DNA of 48,134 nt from Oscillospiraceae bacterium (GCA_015068055.1 SVLG01000005.1:1-48134), one strand, 5' to 3'. Shown: positions 17,424-25,737, counted from the first letter of the stretch. The notes: generated by a model from the sequence alone, not told the origin. Translations and numbers: made by a program.

Positions 17424-17878
17424 GCCTTGTCCGCCAGAAGCTTGCTGAGTTCATCCATAAAGGTGTTGATATCCTTGAACTGCCGATAGACCGAGGCAAA
17501 GCGGACGTAGGCAACTTCGTCCAGATCCTTCAGCCGCTTCATAACCTCCTCGCCGATCTCGCTGGTGGGCACCTCCCGTTCCAGCGCGTTCTGCATGGTC
17601 TGCTCGATGTCGCCGGCAATATCCTCCAGCTGGTCCAAAGCCACGCTGCGCTTTTCGCAGGCCTTCAGCATACTTTTGACCAGCTTGGTTTTATCAAAGG
17701 TCTGGCGGCTGCCGTCCCGCTTGATGACCACAAGAGGCAGACGCTCCATAATCTCGTAGGTGGTAAAACGCCGCTGGCAGGTAAGACACTCGCGGCGGCG
17801 GCGGATGGAAGCGCCCTCCTCCGCGGGGCGGGAATCAATGACCTTGCTCTCCAGATAACCACAGTACGGACACTTCAT
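17420..17878 (-). CDS. nrdR: NrdR, ribonucleotide reductase repressor
   Basis: The 152-residue regulator begins with the zinc ribbon MKCPYCG...[12 protein letters not shown] and continues with an ATP-cone domain ([20 protein letters not shown]). It senses ATP and dATP and represses ribonucleotide reductase genes. The ATG at 17878 was chosen because it starts exactly at the conserved MKCPYCG and follows AGGAGA. The upstream extension of the frame is not conserved. A candidate promoter lies upstream (TTGTAT and TAAACT with 17 bases between, around 17907-17935), but it is weak. Confidence 0.96.
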   Translation of the reverse strand: MKCPYCGYLESKVIDSRPAEEGASIRRRRECLTCQRRFTTYEIMERLPLVVIKRDGSRQTFDKTKLVKSMLKACEKRSVALDQLEDIAGDIEQTMQNALEREVPTSEIGEEVMKRLKDLDEVAYVRFASVYRQFKDINTFMDELSKLLADKA

Positions 17879-17983
17879 ATCTCTCTGTCTCCTACTCTTT
17901 TCTTTATTAAAACAGTTTAACACAACCGGTGTCATTATACAAGATAGACGAAAAAATATTCCTTTTCGACCACATCTTGTCCG

Positions 17984-18012
17984 TTGCACCCGGCGGCTTT
18001 GGCGTGTAAAAT
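17984..18012 (+). promoter_or_regulatory. candidate promoter for a small membrane ORF
   Basis: TTGCAC at 17984-17989 and TAAAAT at 18007-18012 have a 17-base spacer. It would start transcription only about 10 bases before the likely start codon, which makes the call tentative. Confidence 0.45.
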
Positions 18013-18028
18013 GGCAGCGGTGATGCTG

Positions 18029-18274
18029 ATGAAAGGTTTTTTCCGCTGCCTGCGAAATATGTCACCCGAAGCCTATTCCATGGCACTGGGTACGCTGCAG
18101 GTCTGCTGTACCATGATTTTTTGCGCCTTTATGCTGCTCGTACATAGGGAGAACAGCGCCGAAAATACCCGGCAGCTCCTGCTGATAGCCAGGGAGCTTT
18201 ACCGCTCTCCGCTGGGAGTTATATTACTGGGAGTTATTTTCTGCCCCATCCTCGAGGAGCGAAGCCGCCGCTGA
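18029..18274 (+). CDS. hypothetical small membrane protein
   Basis: An 81-residue frame starts [16 protein letters not shown], has a hydrophobic helix ([16 protein letters not shown]) and a second hydrophobic stretch near the C-terminus ([13 protein letters not shown]). I do not recognise a family. Earlier in-frame starts exist at 18011 and 18023. The ribosome site is poor (GGTGAT). The last 51 bases overlap the end of the convergent RNase M5 gene. It fills a gap otherwise without a gene and has a promoter-like pair upstream, so it may be real, but evidence is modest. Confidence 0.45.
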   Translation: MKGFFRCLRNMSPEAYSMALGTLQVCCTMIFCAFMLLVHRENSAENTRQLLLIARELYRSPLGVILLGVIFCPILEERSRR

Positions 18275-18829
18275 GAGAAATTCCTCCCGGCACATGAGGG
18301 CATTGAGCACGTCCAGGAGGGCATTGGGCGAGAGTTTTTCCGGAAGACGCAGCTTTTTCTGCAGGGCCTTGCGCCTTGCCGCGCTGCCTGCACCGCCGCT
18401 GAGACCCGCAGTGAACAAATCTGCCTTGGTGATGGGTTCCCGGATTTCCCCACCCTCCGTGGCACCGCAGCGGCGCAGGGCTTCCAGCAGGGTTTCCTTA
18501 TCCATGCCCTCCACGCCGAGGGTACCCTCTTTGGATCCCTGCGCCTTGCGACGCTCCTTACCTTTGATGTCCGGAATATAGGCGTGCTTTACATACTTGG
18601 GATCGATGGAGGACCGGATGCGGTTGCGGATGAGAAAGCCTGCGCCGTCGCTGTCGGTGAGGACGATGAGCCCCCGGGTTTCGGCACAGCGGCGCAGCAG
18701 CGCCATTTTCTCCTTATCCGAGAAAACGCCGAAGCCGGATGTTTCCAGAATGACCGCATCCACGCACTGACTGAGGGTGTTTTTATCGTAGCGCCCCTCC
18801 ACAACGATGACTTCCTTAATATGCAGCAT
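18224..18829 (-). CDS. rnmV: ribonuclease M5 (Toprim, DUF4093)
   Basis: This 201-residue Toprim nuclease matures 5S rRNA in Gram-positive bacteria. The Toprim glutamate lies in VVEGRYDKNTL at the N-terminus and the DxD motif in VLTDSDGAG. A basic linker (KGKERRKAQGSKEGTLGVEG) precedes the C-terminal DUF4093 domain typical of RNase M5. It overlaps the 3' end of holA by 14 bases, so it belongs to the HTH-comEC-holA operon. No terminator is evident after it, and it runs convergently into a small ORF. Confidence 0.9.
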   Translation of the reverse strand: MLHIKEVIVVEGRYDKNTLSQCVDAVILETSGFGVFSDKEKMALLRRCAETRGLIVLTDSDGAGFLIRNRIRSSIDPKYVKHAYIPDIKGKERRKAQGSKEGTLGVEGMDKETLLEALRRCGATEGGEIREPITKADLFTAGLSGGAGSAARRKALQKKLRLPEKLSPNALLDVLNALMCREEFLSAAASLLEDGAENNSQ

Positions 18830-19850
18830 GGTGATTCATGGCAAGGCGGATGAGCAGCTCTTCCACGTTCTCAGCCGGGCTGAGATTGGAGTTGCTCTTG
18901 AACTTGTAGTCTGCTTCGCTGCAAAGGCGTACCGCCTTTTTCAGCTCGCTCAGTTCATAGCCGTTGGCTGACTTCATCAACTTCGTGGCAAAAAAGCCCG
19001 TCTTACCGGTAACCTCCTTTAAAAATTCCGCGCCAAGCCCCCGCTCCTGAGCAAGTCTGGCGGCATAAAGGGAGCGAAACTGCGCTCCGATCAGCGCCGT
19101 GATCATAATGGGTTCCGCGTCCCCGGCCAGCAATTCCGAAAGAAGCGCCGCCGCCGTGTCGGTTTTCCCGGCGGCGATGGCATCCACCATCGCGAACACA
19201 TCCGCCTCCGGCAGATGGTGGGCCACGGCATCGATGTCGGCCATGGTGATCTCCTCACCCCGGGCATAAGCACAGATCTTATCGATCTCGGGGATGAGAC
19301 GGTTCATAAGATCCCCGGAGAGGAAGCAAAGCCGCTCCATCTCCGCCCGGCCGATGCTTTTCCCATGGGCCGCGAAGCGCTTTTGCAGCCATTTGAATAT
19401 CTCGCTTTCGGGCTGGGCCGTAAACTCCACGGCGCAGCCGATTTTTTTTATACTCTTTACGATGCTGAGCCGTCCGTCGGGCTTGCCTCCGGCGGGGAGC
19501 GTGATCACCACTGTACACCACTCCGGCACATCGGAGAGAAGTTCGGCGTACTTTTCGTCTGTACACTTATTGATGTCCACCCCACGCAGCTCCACAAAGG
19601 TGCGCTCGCTCAGAAAGGGCATGGCATCCAGTGCATCCCGCAGATCACGCAGGTCAAGGGCTGGTCCGTCCAGACGCTTTTCGTCGAAATCCGTACCGCC
19701 GCCCGGGAGGCAGGCGCGGCGCAGTTCCTCCACAAAGGCAGCGATGAGATAATCCTCCTCACCCCAGAACATATAGAGCCGCTGGGGGCCGTCACGGCGC
19801 AGCGCCGTCACCAAAGACTTGTAGTTCAGCACTTCTTTTTTTGCTGCCAT
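18816..19850 (-). CDS. holA: DNA polymerase III delta subunit
   Basis: The 344-residue protein is the clamp-loader delta subunit, which opens the sliding clamp. Its N-terminal AAA+-like domain holds YMFWGEEDYL, the usual degenerate nucleotide site, and the acidic and aromatic patch FLSERTFVELRGVD that contacts the clamp. The C-terminal helical collar domain follows (about 215-340). It starts 3 bases after the comEC stop and overlaps rnmV by 14 bases. The comEC-holA order is common in Firmicutes. Length is typical. Confidence 0.93.
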   Translation of the reverse strand: MAAKKEVLNYKSLVTALRRDGPQRLYMFWGEEDYLIAAFVEELRRACLPGGGTDFDEKRLDGPALDLRDLRDALDAMPFLSERTFVELRGVDINKCTDEKYAELLSDVPEWCTVVITLPAGGKPDGRLSIVKSIKKIGCAVEFTAQPESEIFKWLQKRFAAHGKSIGRAEMERLCFLSGDLMNRLIPEIDKICAYARGEEITMADIDAVAHHLPEADVFAMVDAIAAGKTDTAAALLSELLAGDAEPIMITALIGAQFRSLYAARLAQERGLGAEFLKEVTGKTGFFATKLMKSANGYELSELKKAVRLCSEADYKFKSNSNLSPAENVEELLIRLAMNHHAAY

Positions 19851-19852
19851 GC

Positions 19853-22105
19853 TTACTCCTCTCCCATCACCGTCAGGTGACCGTGTTCATCGGTACGGTA
19901 TACGGCAGCACCCGCTGCGCGCAGCCGTGCCAGCACATCCGCGTCCGGGTGGCCATAGGTATTATATCCGACACTGATCAAAGCCAGCTTCGGTTTCAGT
20001 TGCCGGAGGAACCAATCGCTGCTGGAACTGTCACTGCCGTGGTGGTTCACCACCAGCACCTCCATGTCCCGCGCCCCGCTGTGCTGCACATAGCGCCGCT
20101 CCTGAGACGCGGTGGCGTCACCGCCGATAAGTATATCAAAGTCGCCACGGCGGGCGCGGACAAAGAGGCCGTTCTCATATTCATCGCGCTCTTCCAGCGG
20201 TGCCGTGATCTCCAGCTCCCAGCCGTCCGCCGACAGGTGCATGTCCTCCCGGACATAGCATAGCTCCACACTCCGCTCCGCCGCGATCTCACGAAGACGC
20301 CGGTGGTTTTCATCCTCAGGCCAGTCCGGGAGATAGATCACATCCGTATCCACCAGAACCAGCAGCCGCTCCACCCCGTTCATATGATCCGCGTGAAGGT
20401 GGGTGAGAATGAGTGCATCCAGCCGACGGCGCTGCCGGGAGAAAAGATAGTTTGCCGCCACCTCGCCGGGGTAGTCATCACTGTAATAACCGCCGCAGTC
20501 CACCATAACGGCATTGCGCCCGCCTTCCAGCAGCGCGCAGCTCCCCTGCCCCACGTCCAGCACCGAAAGACGCAGTTCATCCCGGTCACGGTACGGAAGC
20601 AGGAGGCAGAGGCAAAGGGCCATGACCGCCAGAGAGAGCGGCGCAGCCGGACGGACTCCACCACTTTTACGCCTGTACAGCCAGCAAAAAAGCACCAGCG
20701 CATACACAAAGCCCAGCCATAGACAGACGGCCTTGTTATCCGTATAGAGGCAGGAGTTGGGAACGGCAGAAATAACCGACGAAACCCGGAACACAACGCG
20801 GTCGCCCCAGGCCAGCAGCCAGCCCAGTGCGCTGCCCGCTGCAGGCCAGAGCGCACCCAGCACAATCACAACATAACCGCCCACAAAGAGAGCGGAGATC
20901 AGCCACAGACAAAGAACATTGCTCAGCGGTGCCAGCAGGGACACCGTGCCAAAATGCAGCGCCATCAACGGCGTTGTAAAAGCCAGCGCGCCCAGAGAGG
21001 TGCCCAGAGATGCCGCAAGGAAGCCGCCGGCCTTTCTGCCCAGTGGCGCAAGAACCCGTCGGTTCCAGGTGAATATTCCGGGCGCAAACAGAACGATACC
21101 CAGCGTGGCAGCAAAGCTCAGCTGCAGACTGACGCTGGCCGCAGCCTGTGGGTTAATAAGCAGCAGAACGGCGAGAATGAGAGAAAGCGAAGTCAGCGAG
21201 TCGCTTTCCCGCTTCAGAAGCGGAGCCAGCAGCAGACAAAGCTGCATAAATACCGCACGCAGCACCGACGGCGTAAAGCCCGTCATAGCCGCAAAGACAA
21301 AAAGCAGCGGCAGCAGTATCGCGGCGCTGCGCCGCCGATTGGGGAAAAGCAGCAGCACAAAGGCCACCAGAAAGGAGACATGCATACCCGAGACAGCGGT
21401 AACGTGCATAAGGCCCGCCCGGCTCAGCGCGTAATAGGTCTCAAGATCGTTATAGAGGGCGGTCTTGTCACCACTGAGCAGAGCCGTGTGAAAGGGCGCC
21501 GCATCGGCCGGAAAGAAGGTCATGGCGCTTTCCCGGACAAAGCGGCGCAGCTGCTGCGGGAAAAAACGCAGCTGCGCGCCCGGATACCTCACCGTTTCGG
21601 AACGCAGCGCAGCACGGAGAAATACGCCGCGAGAGGTATACATATCGCTCTCCTGGCCGTAGCGCAGCCTGGCCGAGCGGAAGCGCAGCGTACAGCGCAG
21701 CATATCACCGGGTTCCGCTTCCCCCATGAGATCGTCATAGTCCAGAATCTGGCACTTGACGGCAGGAAGGCCCGGCTCGGCAAGCCGCACCGTCAAGCGG
21801 GCGTAGTCGTCGTAAACCTCCGGATACTCCAGCACCCGGCAGCTTACCGTCACATCCTGTCCGGCCAGCTTCTCTGCCGGTTCCAGAACAAAATGCTCCT
21901 GCAGTGCGCAGACAAGCACGCCTGCCGCCAGGCCCCAGCCCAGCAATATCACACGCAGCCGCGAATGTCCGCGGCGTGTGAAGCCCAGCGCACCCAACGC
22001 CGCAAAGCCCCCTGTCAGCCACGGGAATAGTTCCCCCGGCACAAGGAGCACAGCAAGAAACACCCCGGCGGAGAAAGAGCCGCAGGCCCACGCCAGCTTA
22101 CGCAC
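19853..22105 (-). CDS. comEC: ComEC/Rec2 DNA uptake channel protein
   Basis: The 750-residue membrane protein forms the channel for single-stranded DNA entry in transformation. It has an N-terminal membrane pair and soluble DUF4131-like part, a central Competence domain with many helices (ALLSGDKTAL, HVTAVSGMHVSF), and a C-terminal metallo-beta-lactamase domain with HLHADHMNG and VVNHHGSDSSSS. All expected regions are intact. I chose the GTG at 22105, giving MRKLAWACG, the usual start; a TTG eight codons earlier is possible. The frame overlaps the HTH gene end by 8 bases and continues 3 bases before holA, so expression is probably set by the HTH promoter. Confidence 0.93.
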   Translation of the reverse strand: MRKLAWACGSFSAGVFLAVLLVPGELFPWLTGGFAALGALGFTRRGHSRLRVILLGWGLAAGVLVCALQEHFVLEPAEKLAGQDVTVSCRVLEYPEVYDDYARLTVRLAEPGLPAVKCQILDYDDLMGEAEPGDMLRCTLRFRSARLRYGQESDMYTSRGVFLRAALRSETVRYPGAQLRFFPQQLRRFVRESAMTFFPADAAPFHTALLSGDKTALYNDLETYYALSRAGLMHVTAVSGMHVSFLVAFVLLLFPNRRRSAAILLPLLFVFAAMTGFTPSVLRAVFMQLCLLLAPLLKRESDSLTSLSLILAVLLLINPQAAASVSLQLSFAATLGIVLFAPGIFTWNRRVLAPLGRKAGGFLAASLGTSLGALAFTTPLMALHFGTVSLLAPLSNVLCLWLISALFVGGYVVIVLGALWPAAGSALGWLLAWGDRVVFRVSSVISAVPNSCLYTDNKAVCLWLGFVYALVLFCWLYRRKSGGVRPAAPLSLAVMALCLCLLLPYRDRDELRLSVLDVGQGSCALLEGGRNAVMVDCGGYYSDDYPGEVAANYLFSRQRRRLDALILTHLHADHMNGVERLLVLVDTDVIYLPDWPEDENHRRLREIAAERSVELCYVREDMHLSADGWELEITAPLEERDEYENGLFVRARRGDFDILIGGDATASQERRYVQHSGARDMEVLVVNHHGSDSSSSDWFLRQLKPKLALISVGYNTYGHPDADVLARLRAAGAAVYRTDEHGHLTVMGEE

Positions 22106-22310
22106 GGCGCGGATCGTCGGTAAGACCAAGGATGTAGTCGGTAGAGACGTTATAAAGCTCCGAGAGCTTGATCAAAGCCCAGACCGGAATTTCGCGAAGC
22201 CCCACCTCATAACGGCGATAGACCTCCGGATGCATACAAAGATACTCTGCAATATACTTTTTTGTATAGTCGTGATCCTCTCGAAGATCACATAAGCGTC
22301 TGAAAACCAT
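22098..22310 (-). CDS. small XRE-family HTH regulator upstream of comEC
   Basis: The 70-residue protein is a single Cro/C1-type helix-turn-helix domain: DLREDHDYTKKYIAEYLCMHPEVYRRYE covers the HTH, followed by VWALIKLSELYNVSTDYILG, a signature of XRE proteins. The start at 22310 (MVFRRLCDLRED) follows GGGTGAT; two earlier in-frame ATGs lie inside an operator-like palindrome. It is the first gene of a comEC-holA-rnmV operon. Two matching palindromes overlap its own promoter and leader, so autorepression is likely. Confidence 0.88.
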   Translation of the reverse strand: MVFRRLCDLREDHDYTKKYIAEYLCMHPEVYRRYEVGLREIPVWALIKLSELYNVSTDYILGLTDDPRRA

Positions 22311-22325
22311 AACATCACCCATAGA

Positions 22326-22347
22326 AATGCTACCAAACGGTAGCATT
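22326..22347. promoter_or_regulatory. operator-like palindrome 1 of the HTH-comEC operon
   Basis: A perfect inverted repeat, AATGCTACC-AAAC-GGTAGCATT, has 9-base arms. It lies in the mRNA leader just before the HTH start. It shares the core ACCAAACGGT with the second site. Confidence 0.7.
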
Positions 22348-22361
22348 CCCACAGGCTTTCA

Positions 22362-22375
22362 CAACCAAACGGTTG
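22362..22375. promoter_or_regulatory. operator-like palindrome 2 of the HTH-comEC operon
   Basis: CAACC-AAAC-GGTTG is a perfect 14-base inverted repeat with the same central four bases as site 1. The centres are 32 bases apart, about three helical turns. It covers the expected transcription start. Confidence 0.7.
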
Positions 22376-22379
22376 GCTT

Positions 22380-22408
22380 ATTATAGCATAGCTTTGAGGC
22401 AAAAACAA
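22380..22408 (-). promoter_or_regulatory. promoter of the HTH-comEC-holA-rnmV operon
   Basis: On the minus strand TTGTTT (22408-22403) and TATAAT (22385-22380) have a 17-base spacer. Confidence 0.85.
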
Positions 22409-22434
22409 TGTCACAGCAGAAACCAGAATCTTTC

Positions 22435-22775
22435 TCTCACCATTTCTCTCCTTTTTGGAAAAGGAGAGAAACGGTGCCAAAGAGAGGAAAAACATGGGGG
22501 GCTCTAAAAAGCCGCCCCCCATACCCCCCATGAAAAGAAGGCAGTTTCTGCCACATAAGAACGACTCATCCCTATATGGGAATTTGTTGGACGCAGCATC
22601 TTAGGGTTACTCCCTTCGGAGGCTTCCGCCAATTCCCACTTAGGGATGATCCGCATTTATTACGCAGCCAACGCTGCAAGTCTCCCTGGGGAGCGCGAGG
22701 GGCGGCTTTTTAGAGCCCCTCGCAAGTTTTCTCTTTGGCGCACATTTCTCTTTTTCAAAAGAGAAATGTGTGGAG
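22435..22775. repeat. large palindromic (MITE/REP-like) element, no ORF
   Basis: About 340 bases form one imperfect inverted repeat. Outer hairpins are TTTCTCTCCTTTT/AAAAGGAGAGAAA (22443-22471) and CACATTTCTCTTTT/AAAAGAGAAATGTG (22741-22770). Next inward, 22494-22522 and 22696-22722 are themselves hairpins and share GGGGCTCTAAAAAGCCGCCCC in opposite orientation. Inner arms CATCCCTATATGGGAATT and AATTCCCACTTAGGGATG face each other around a centre near 22610. CCAAAGAGA also recurs inverted. There is no transposase. It fills the non-coding gap between the HTH promoter and ybaB. Confidence 0.65.
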
Positions 22776-22776
22776 G

Positions 22777-22811
22777 AAAAAACACCTGCCTTTACCGAAA
22801 GCAAAGGCAGG
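22777..22811 (-). terminator. terminator of dnaX-ybaB
   Basis: On the minus strand CCTGCCTTT pairs with AAAGGCAGG around a 9-base loop and is followed by TGTTTTTT. It lies 17 bases after the ybaB stop. Confidence 0.85.
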
Positions 22812-22827
22812 CATTAAAGACTGCATA

Positions 22828-23181
22828 TCAGAAGGGCAGCTTCATGCCGCCGGTGAGCTTGGCCATGTTGTCGGCCTGGGCCTTCTCCGCCGCACGAAGG
22901 GCCTCGTTGACGGCAGCCACGATCATGTCCTGAAGCATTTCCACTTCTTCGGGATCCACGGCCTCGGGATCGATCTCCACACGGACCAGTTCTTTCTGGC
23001 CACTGACGACCGCCTTGACGGTGCCGCCGCCAGCCGCCGCCGTGAACTCACGGCTCTCCAGTTCTTCCTGCATGCGCAGCATCTCCTGCTGCATTTTCTG
23101 GGCCTGCTTCATCATATTGGCCTGGCTCATACCGCCGCCGAAGCCGCCGCCGTAACCGCCGCGAAAACCGCCTTTTGCCAT
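22828..23181 (-). CDS. ybaB: YbaB/EbfC nucleoid-associated protein
   Basis: The 117-residue DNA-binding protein of the YbaB/EbfC family forms dimers on DNA. After a Gly-rich start (GGFRGGYGGGFGGG) comes MMKQAQKMQQEMLRMQEEL, the long helix of the fold, and then the beta hairpin (FTAAAGGGTVKAVVSG). The Gly/Arg-rich N-terminal tail is longer than in E. coli. It lies 15 bases after dnaX with AAGGAGA at its start, the classic dnaX-ybaB pair. The usual next gene, recR, is absent; a terminator follows instead. Confidence 0.93.
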   Translation of the reverse strand: MAKGGFRGGYGGGFGGGMSQANMMKQAQKMQQEMLRMQEELESREFTAAAGGGTVKAVVSGQKELVRVEIDPEAVDPEEVEMLQDMIVAAVNEALRAAEKAQADNMAKLTGGMKLPF

Positions 23182-23196
23182 AAGAATATCTCTCCT

Positions 23197-24756
23197 TTAC
23201 TGTATCGTCACGTTATTGAATCGACTGAGTGCGTCCAGTTTGTCCTCCATGCCGCCGGAGGCATAACTGAGTTCCTCCACCCGGACCTGAAGCCCACTGA
23301 CGCGCTGGATAGCTCCCAGAATATGGGGCTTATTGACCATGTCCATATAGAAGCCCGGCACCACCCGCAGCAGGAGTTCTCCCCCCTGTACGCTGCCGTT
23401 TACCGAGAATTCATCGGTAAGAAGGCTGCAGGTACCCATATCCAGTTCCCGCTCCAGAGCGGAAAGGATTTCCTTCCAGCTCCCGGCGGAGGCCGGCGCC
23501 GCGGAGACCGGAATTTCCACGGGCTCGGGTTCGTTCTCCGATTCCCGCGCAGGGGGAGGGGCCGGTGCCACAGACTCCTCCACATCCCAGGGAACTTCTT
23601 CGTCCGTATGAGGCGGAGGCAGTTCCTCCTCATCCTCCTTCGGAAACGCCGGCGCAGGCACCGCCGTCATGACAGGCGCCGCCGCCTGAATGCCGCAAAG
23701 CTCGACGAGGCAAAGTTCACACTGCAGCCGGGTGTTGGGCGTATCGCGCATACCGGCCTGATACTTCTGCACACAGTTGAGAGCAGAGAGCAGTTCGCCG
23801 CTGTCCAGACGGAGCTTGCGGAGGGCCGCCGGATCATAGAGACCGGAAAGAAGGCCAACACCGCCCTGCGGGGCCAGCCGCAGCATCAACGCGTCCCGGA
23901 AAAAACCGGCCAGCTCACCCAGCAGCGAGGCGGGGTCCTTGCCCTCCTGCCAGAGTTTACGGAAAAGCTCCAGCGCGGCGTTGATATCGTGTTTTTCAAG
24001 ACAACGGGCCAACTGCGCGGTGAGAAGGCCGCCGGCAAGACCCATGGCGGAAAGCACCGCCTCGGTATCCACAGTTTTCCGGGAGGCGCACTGATCCAGC
24101 AGGGAGAGACCGTCGCGCATACCGCCGTCGGCCAGACGGCCCAGCAGCTCCGCCGCGTCTGCCGTAAGATCGATGCCCTCACAGCCGGCCACATAACTAA
24201 GCCGCTTTGCAATGGTTTCCCCGTCCAGCCGCCGGAAGCTGTGGCGCTGGCAGCGGGAGAGGATGGTGGGCAGGACCTTGTTGAGCTCCGTGGTAGCCAG
24301 AATGAACATCAGATGCTCGGGCGGCTCCTCCAGAATTTTCAAGAGAGCGTTGAAGGCGCTCTTGGAGAGCATGTGAACCTCGTCGATGATGTAGACACGC
24401 TTGCGCACCGCCGTGGGCGAGAACACCGCCTCGTCCCGGAGCATACGCACATCGTCCACGCCGTTATTGGAGGCGGCGTCCAGTTCCACCACGTCGAGGA
24501 TGCTGCCTTCTTCAATGCCGCGGCAGCTGGGACACTCGTTGCAGGGATCACCGTTCACGGGATGTTCGCAGTTGACCGCCTTGGCCAGAATGCGGGCGCA
24601 GGTGGTCTTGCCGGTGCCCCGGGTACCGATAAAGAGATAGGCATGGCTGAGACGCCCGCTCTGCACCTGGGTCTTCAGCGTTTCGGTGATATGTTCCTGA
24701 CCCACCACGTCCGCAAAGCTGCGGGGTCGGTACTTCCGATACAGCGCCTCGTACAC
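23197..24756 (-). CDS. dnaX: DNA polymerase III gamma/tau subunit
   Basis: The 519-residue clamp-loader ATPase has Walker A GTRGTGKTT near residue 45, the zinc-binding CxxxxxxxxCNECPSC, Walker B IIDEVHML, sensor 1 LATTE and an SRC arginine finger (LSRCQR). The AAA+ part is followed by the collar, a Pro/Glu-rich linker (about residues 335-420) and a C-terminal domain of the tau type. I chose the GTG at 24756, giving MYEALYRKYRPR, the usual start. GGGAGG is nine bases before it. The ATG three codons upstream directly abuts GGGAGG, leaving no spacing. The SRP RNA lies directly upstream. Confidence 0.93.
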   Translation of the reverse strand: MYEALYRKYRPRSFADVVGQEHITETLKTQVQSGRLSHAYLFIGTRGTGKTTCARILAKAVNCEHPVNGDPCNECPSCRGIEEGSILDVVELDAASNNGVDDVRMLRDEAVFSPTAVRKRVYIIDEVHMLSKSAFNALLKILEEPPEHLMFILATTELNKVLPTILSRCQRHSFRRLDGETIAKRLSYVAGCEGIDLTADAAELLGRLADGGMRDGLSLLDQCASRKTVDTEAVLSAMGLAGGLLTAQLARCLEKHDINAALELFRKLWQEGKDPASLLGELAGFFRDALMLRLAPQGGVGLLSGLYDPAALRKLRLDSGELLSALNCVQKYQAGMRDTPNTRLQCELCLVELCGIQAAAPVMTAVPAPAFPKEDEEELPPPHTDEEVPWDVEESVAPAPPPARESENEPEPVEIPVSAAPASAGSWKEILSALERELDMGTCSLLTDEFSVNGSVQGGELLLRVVPGFYMDMVNKPHILGAIQRVSGLQVRVEELSYASGGMEDKLDALSRFNNVTIQ

Positions 24757-24782
24757 GCGTTTCATCCTCCCGGAAATAAAAT

Positions 24783-25078
24783 CAGCCCTTGGCAAGACTG
24801 CACACCCGTCCTCGAATTCTGCGATATGCCCGCACCCGCAGCAGCCAGCTCAAACCCGGCTGCCTCACGGCACACGAGGCGACCCACTTAATGCTGCTCG
24901 GTTCCCCGCCTGACATGGTTCGCGGGACCTCGTTGCGCGAGACCGGATCGTCAACGCCGCTTACTGCGGTCGGACGGCACATCACATACCCTAATACGGG
25001 AATTCATCCCTGCTGTAGCGGATTGCAGGTAACAGGGCACCGCTGGCTCCCCGACTAGTGCAGCCTTGCCAAAGGCTG
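24783..25078 (-). ncRNA. ffs: signal recognition particle RNA, large bacterial type
   Basis: The roughly 296-base RNA is close to the size of the Bacillus scRNA. The two ends pair (CAGCCTTTGGCAAGGCTGCAC at 5', in shifted form with GTGCAGTCTTGCCAAGGGCTG at 3'). The 5' region has the Alu-domain signature GGTGCCCTGTTACCTGCAAT. The apical SRP domain reads GTCAGG-CGG-GGAA-CCG-AGCAGC (around 24890-24915), with the GGAA tetraloop and the Ffh-binding symmetric loop. It is transcribed towards dnaX and ends in a T-rich tract (ATTTTATTT) about 20 bases before it, the same order as in Bacillus. Exact ends are estimates. Confidence 0.93.
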
Positions 25079-25084
25079 TTGGTT

Positions 25085-25113
25085 ATTATAATAGATTAAC
25101 GGCGAATTATCAA
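25085..25113 (-). promoter_or_regulatory. strong promoter of the SRP RNA
   Basis: On the minus strand TTGATA (25113-25108) and TATAAT (25090-25085) have a 17-base spacer. The RNA should begin near 25078. It may also feed dnaX-ybaB by read-through. Confidence 0.88.
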
Positions 25114-25194
25114 GAGCATTTTTCGTCTGCGGAATAAAGCGCTGCGCAGTGGAGTAAACTTTTTCTGAAAATACAGGCGCAGGAGGCAGGTCCC

Positions 25195-25665
25195 GTGAAA
25201 AATGAACGTTTGAAAACATATGTCAGCAGCATTCTCATCCCATTGATACTCGGCGCACTGGTGGGCCTGCTCACCCAGCGCTGCATGGAAAACTTTGAAG
25301 CGCTGCACCAGCCGCCGCTCTCACCGCCCGGCTGGCTTTTCCCCATCGTGTGGACCATTCTTTATGCACTGATGGGCGTTTCCTTCGGCATGATCCGGCT
25401 GAGCCGCAGCAGTCAGAGGGAGGATGCACTCTTTCTCTTCGCCCTGCAGCTTTTTGTCAATCTTGTCTGGCCCATCCTCTTTTTCTGCTGGGAGCTGCGG
25501 CTCAGTGCCTTCTTCGTGTTGCTGCTGCTCATCGCGCTGGTGATTGCCATGATCGCCCGTTTCTGGCGGATAAAGCCGCTGGCCGGGGCGCTGAACCTTC
25601 CCTATCTCGTCTGGCTGGGCTTTGCCGCCTGGCTCAATGCCGCCGTGTACTGGCTCAATCGCTGA
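25195..25665 (+). CDS. tspO: TspO/MBR family membrane protein
   Basis: The 156-residue protein has five membrane helices and the TspO block PPLSPPGWLFPIVWTILYALMG near residue 40, plus WxxxAxxLNxAxxxLN-like features at the C-terminus (AAWLNAAVYWLN). Bacterial TspO proteins bind tetrapyrroles and are linked to stress and porphyrin handling. The start is a GTG preceded by AGGAGG with 8 bases spacing. It lies alone, divergent from the SRP RNA. Length is typical. Confidence 0.9.
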   Translation: MKNERLKTYVSSILIPLILGALVGLLTQRCMENFEALHQPPLSPPGWLFPIVWTILYALMGVSFGMIRLSRSSQREDALFLFALQLFVNLVWPILFFCWELRLSAFFVLLLLIALVIAMIARFWRIKPLAGALNLPYLVWLGFAAWLNAAVYWLNR

Positions 25666-25697
25666 ACGTTCCCCTCACATTCCCACTTATAAAACGC

Positions 25698-25737
25698 AAA
25701 CCGCCTCCCCAAACTGTCGAAGGGAGGCGGTTTTATT
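25698..25737. terminator. bidirectional terminator, tspO / lysE-type gene
   Basis: The 12-bp stem AAACCGCCTCCC pairs with GGGAGGCGGTTT and is followed by TATT; on the minus strand it is followed by GCGTTTTAT. The gap from here to 25836 holds no gene I can support. Confidence 0.85.
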
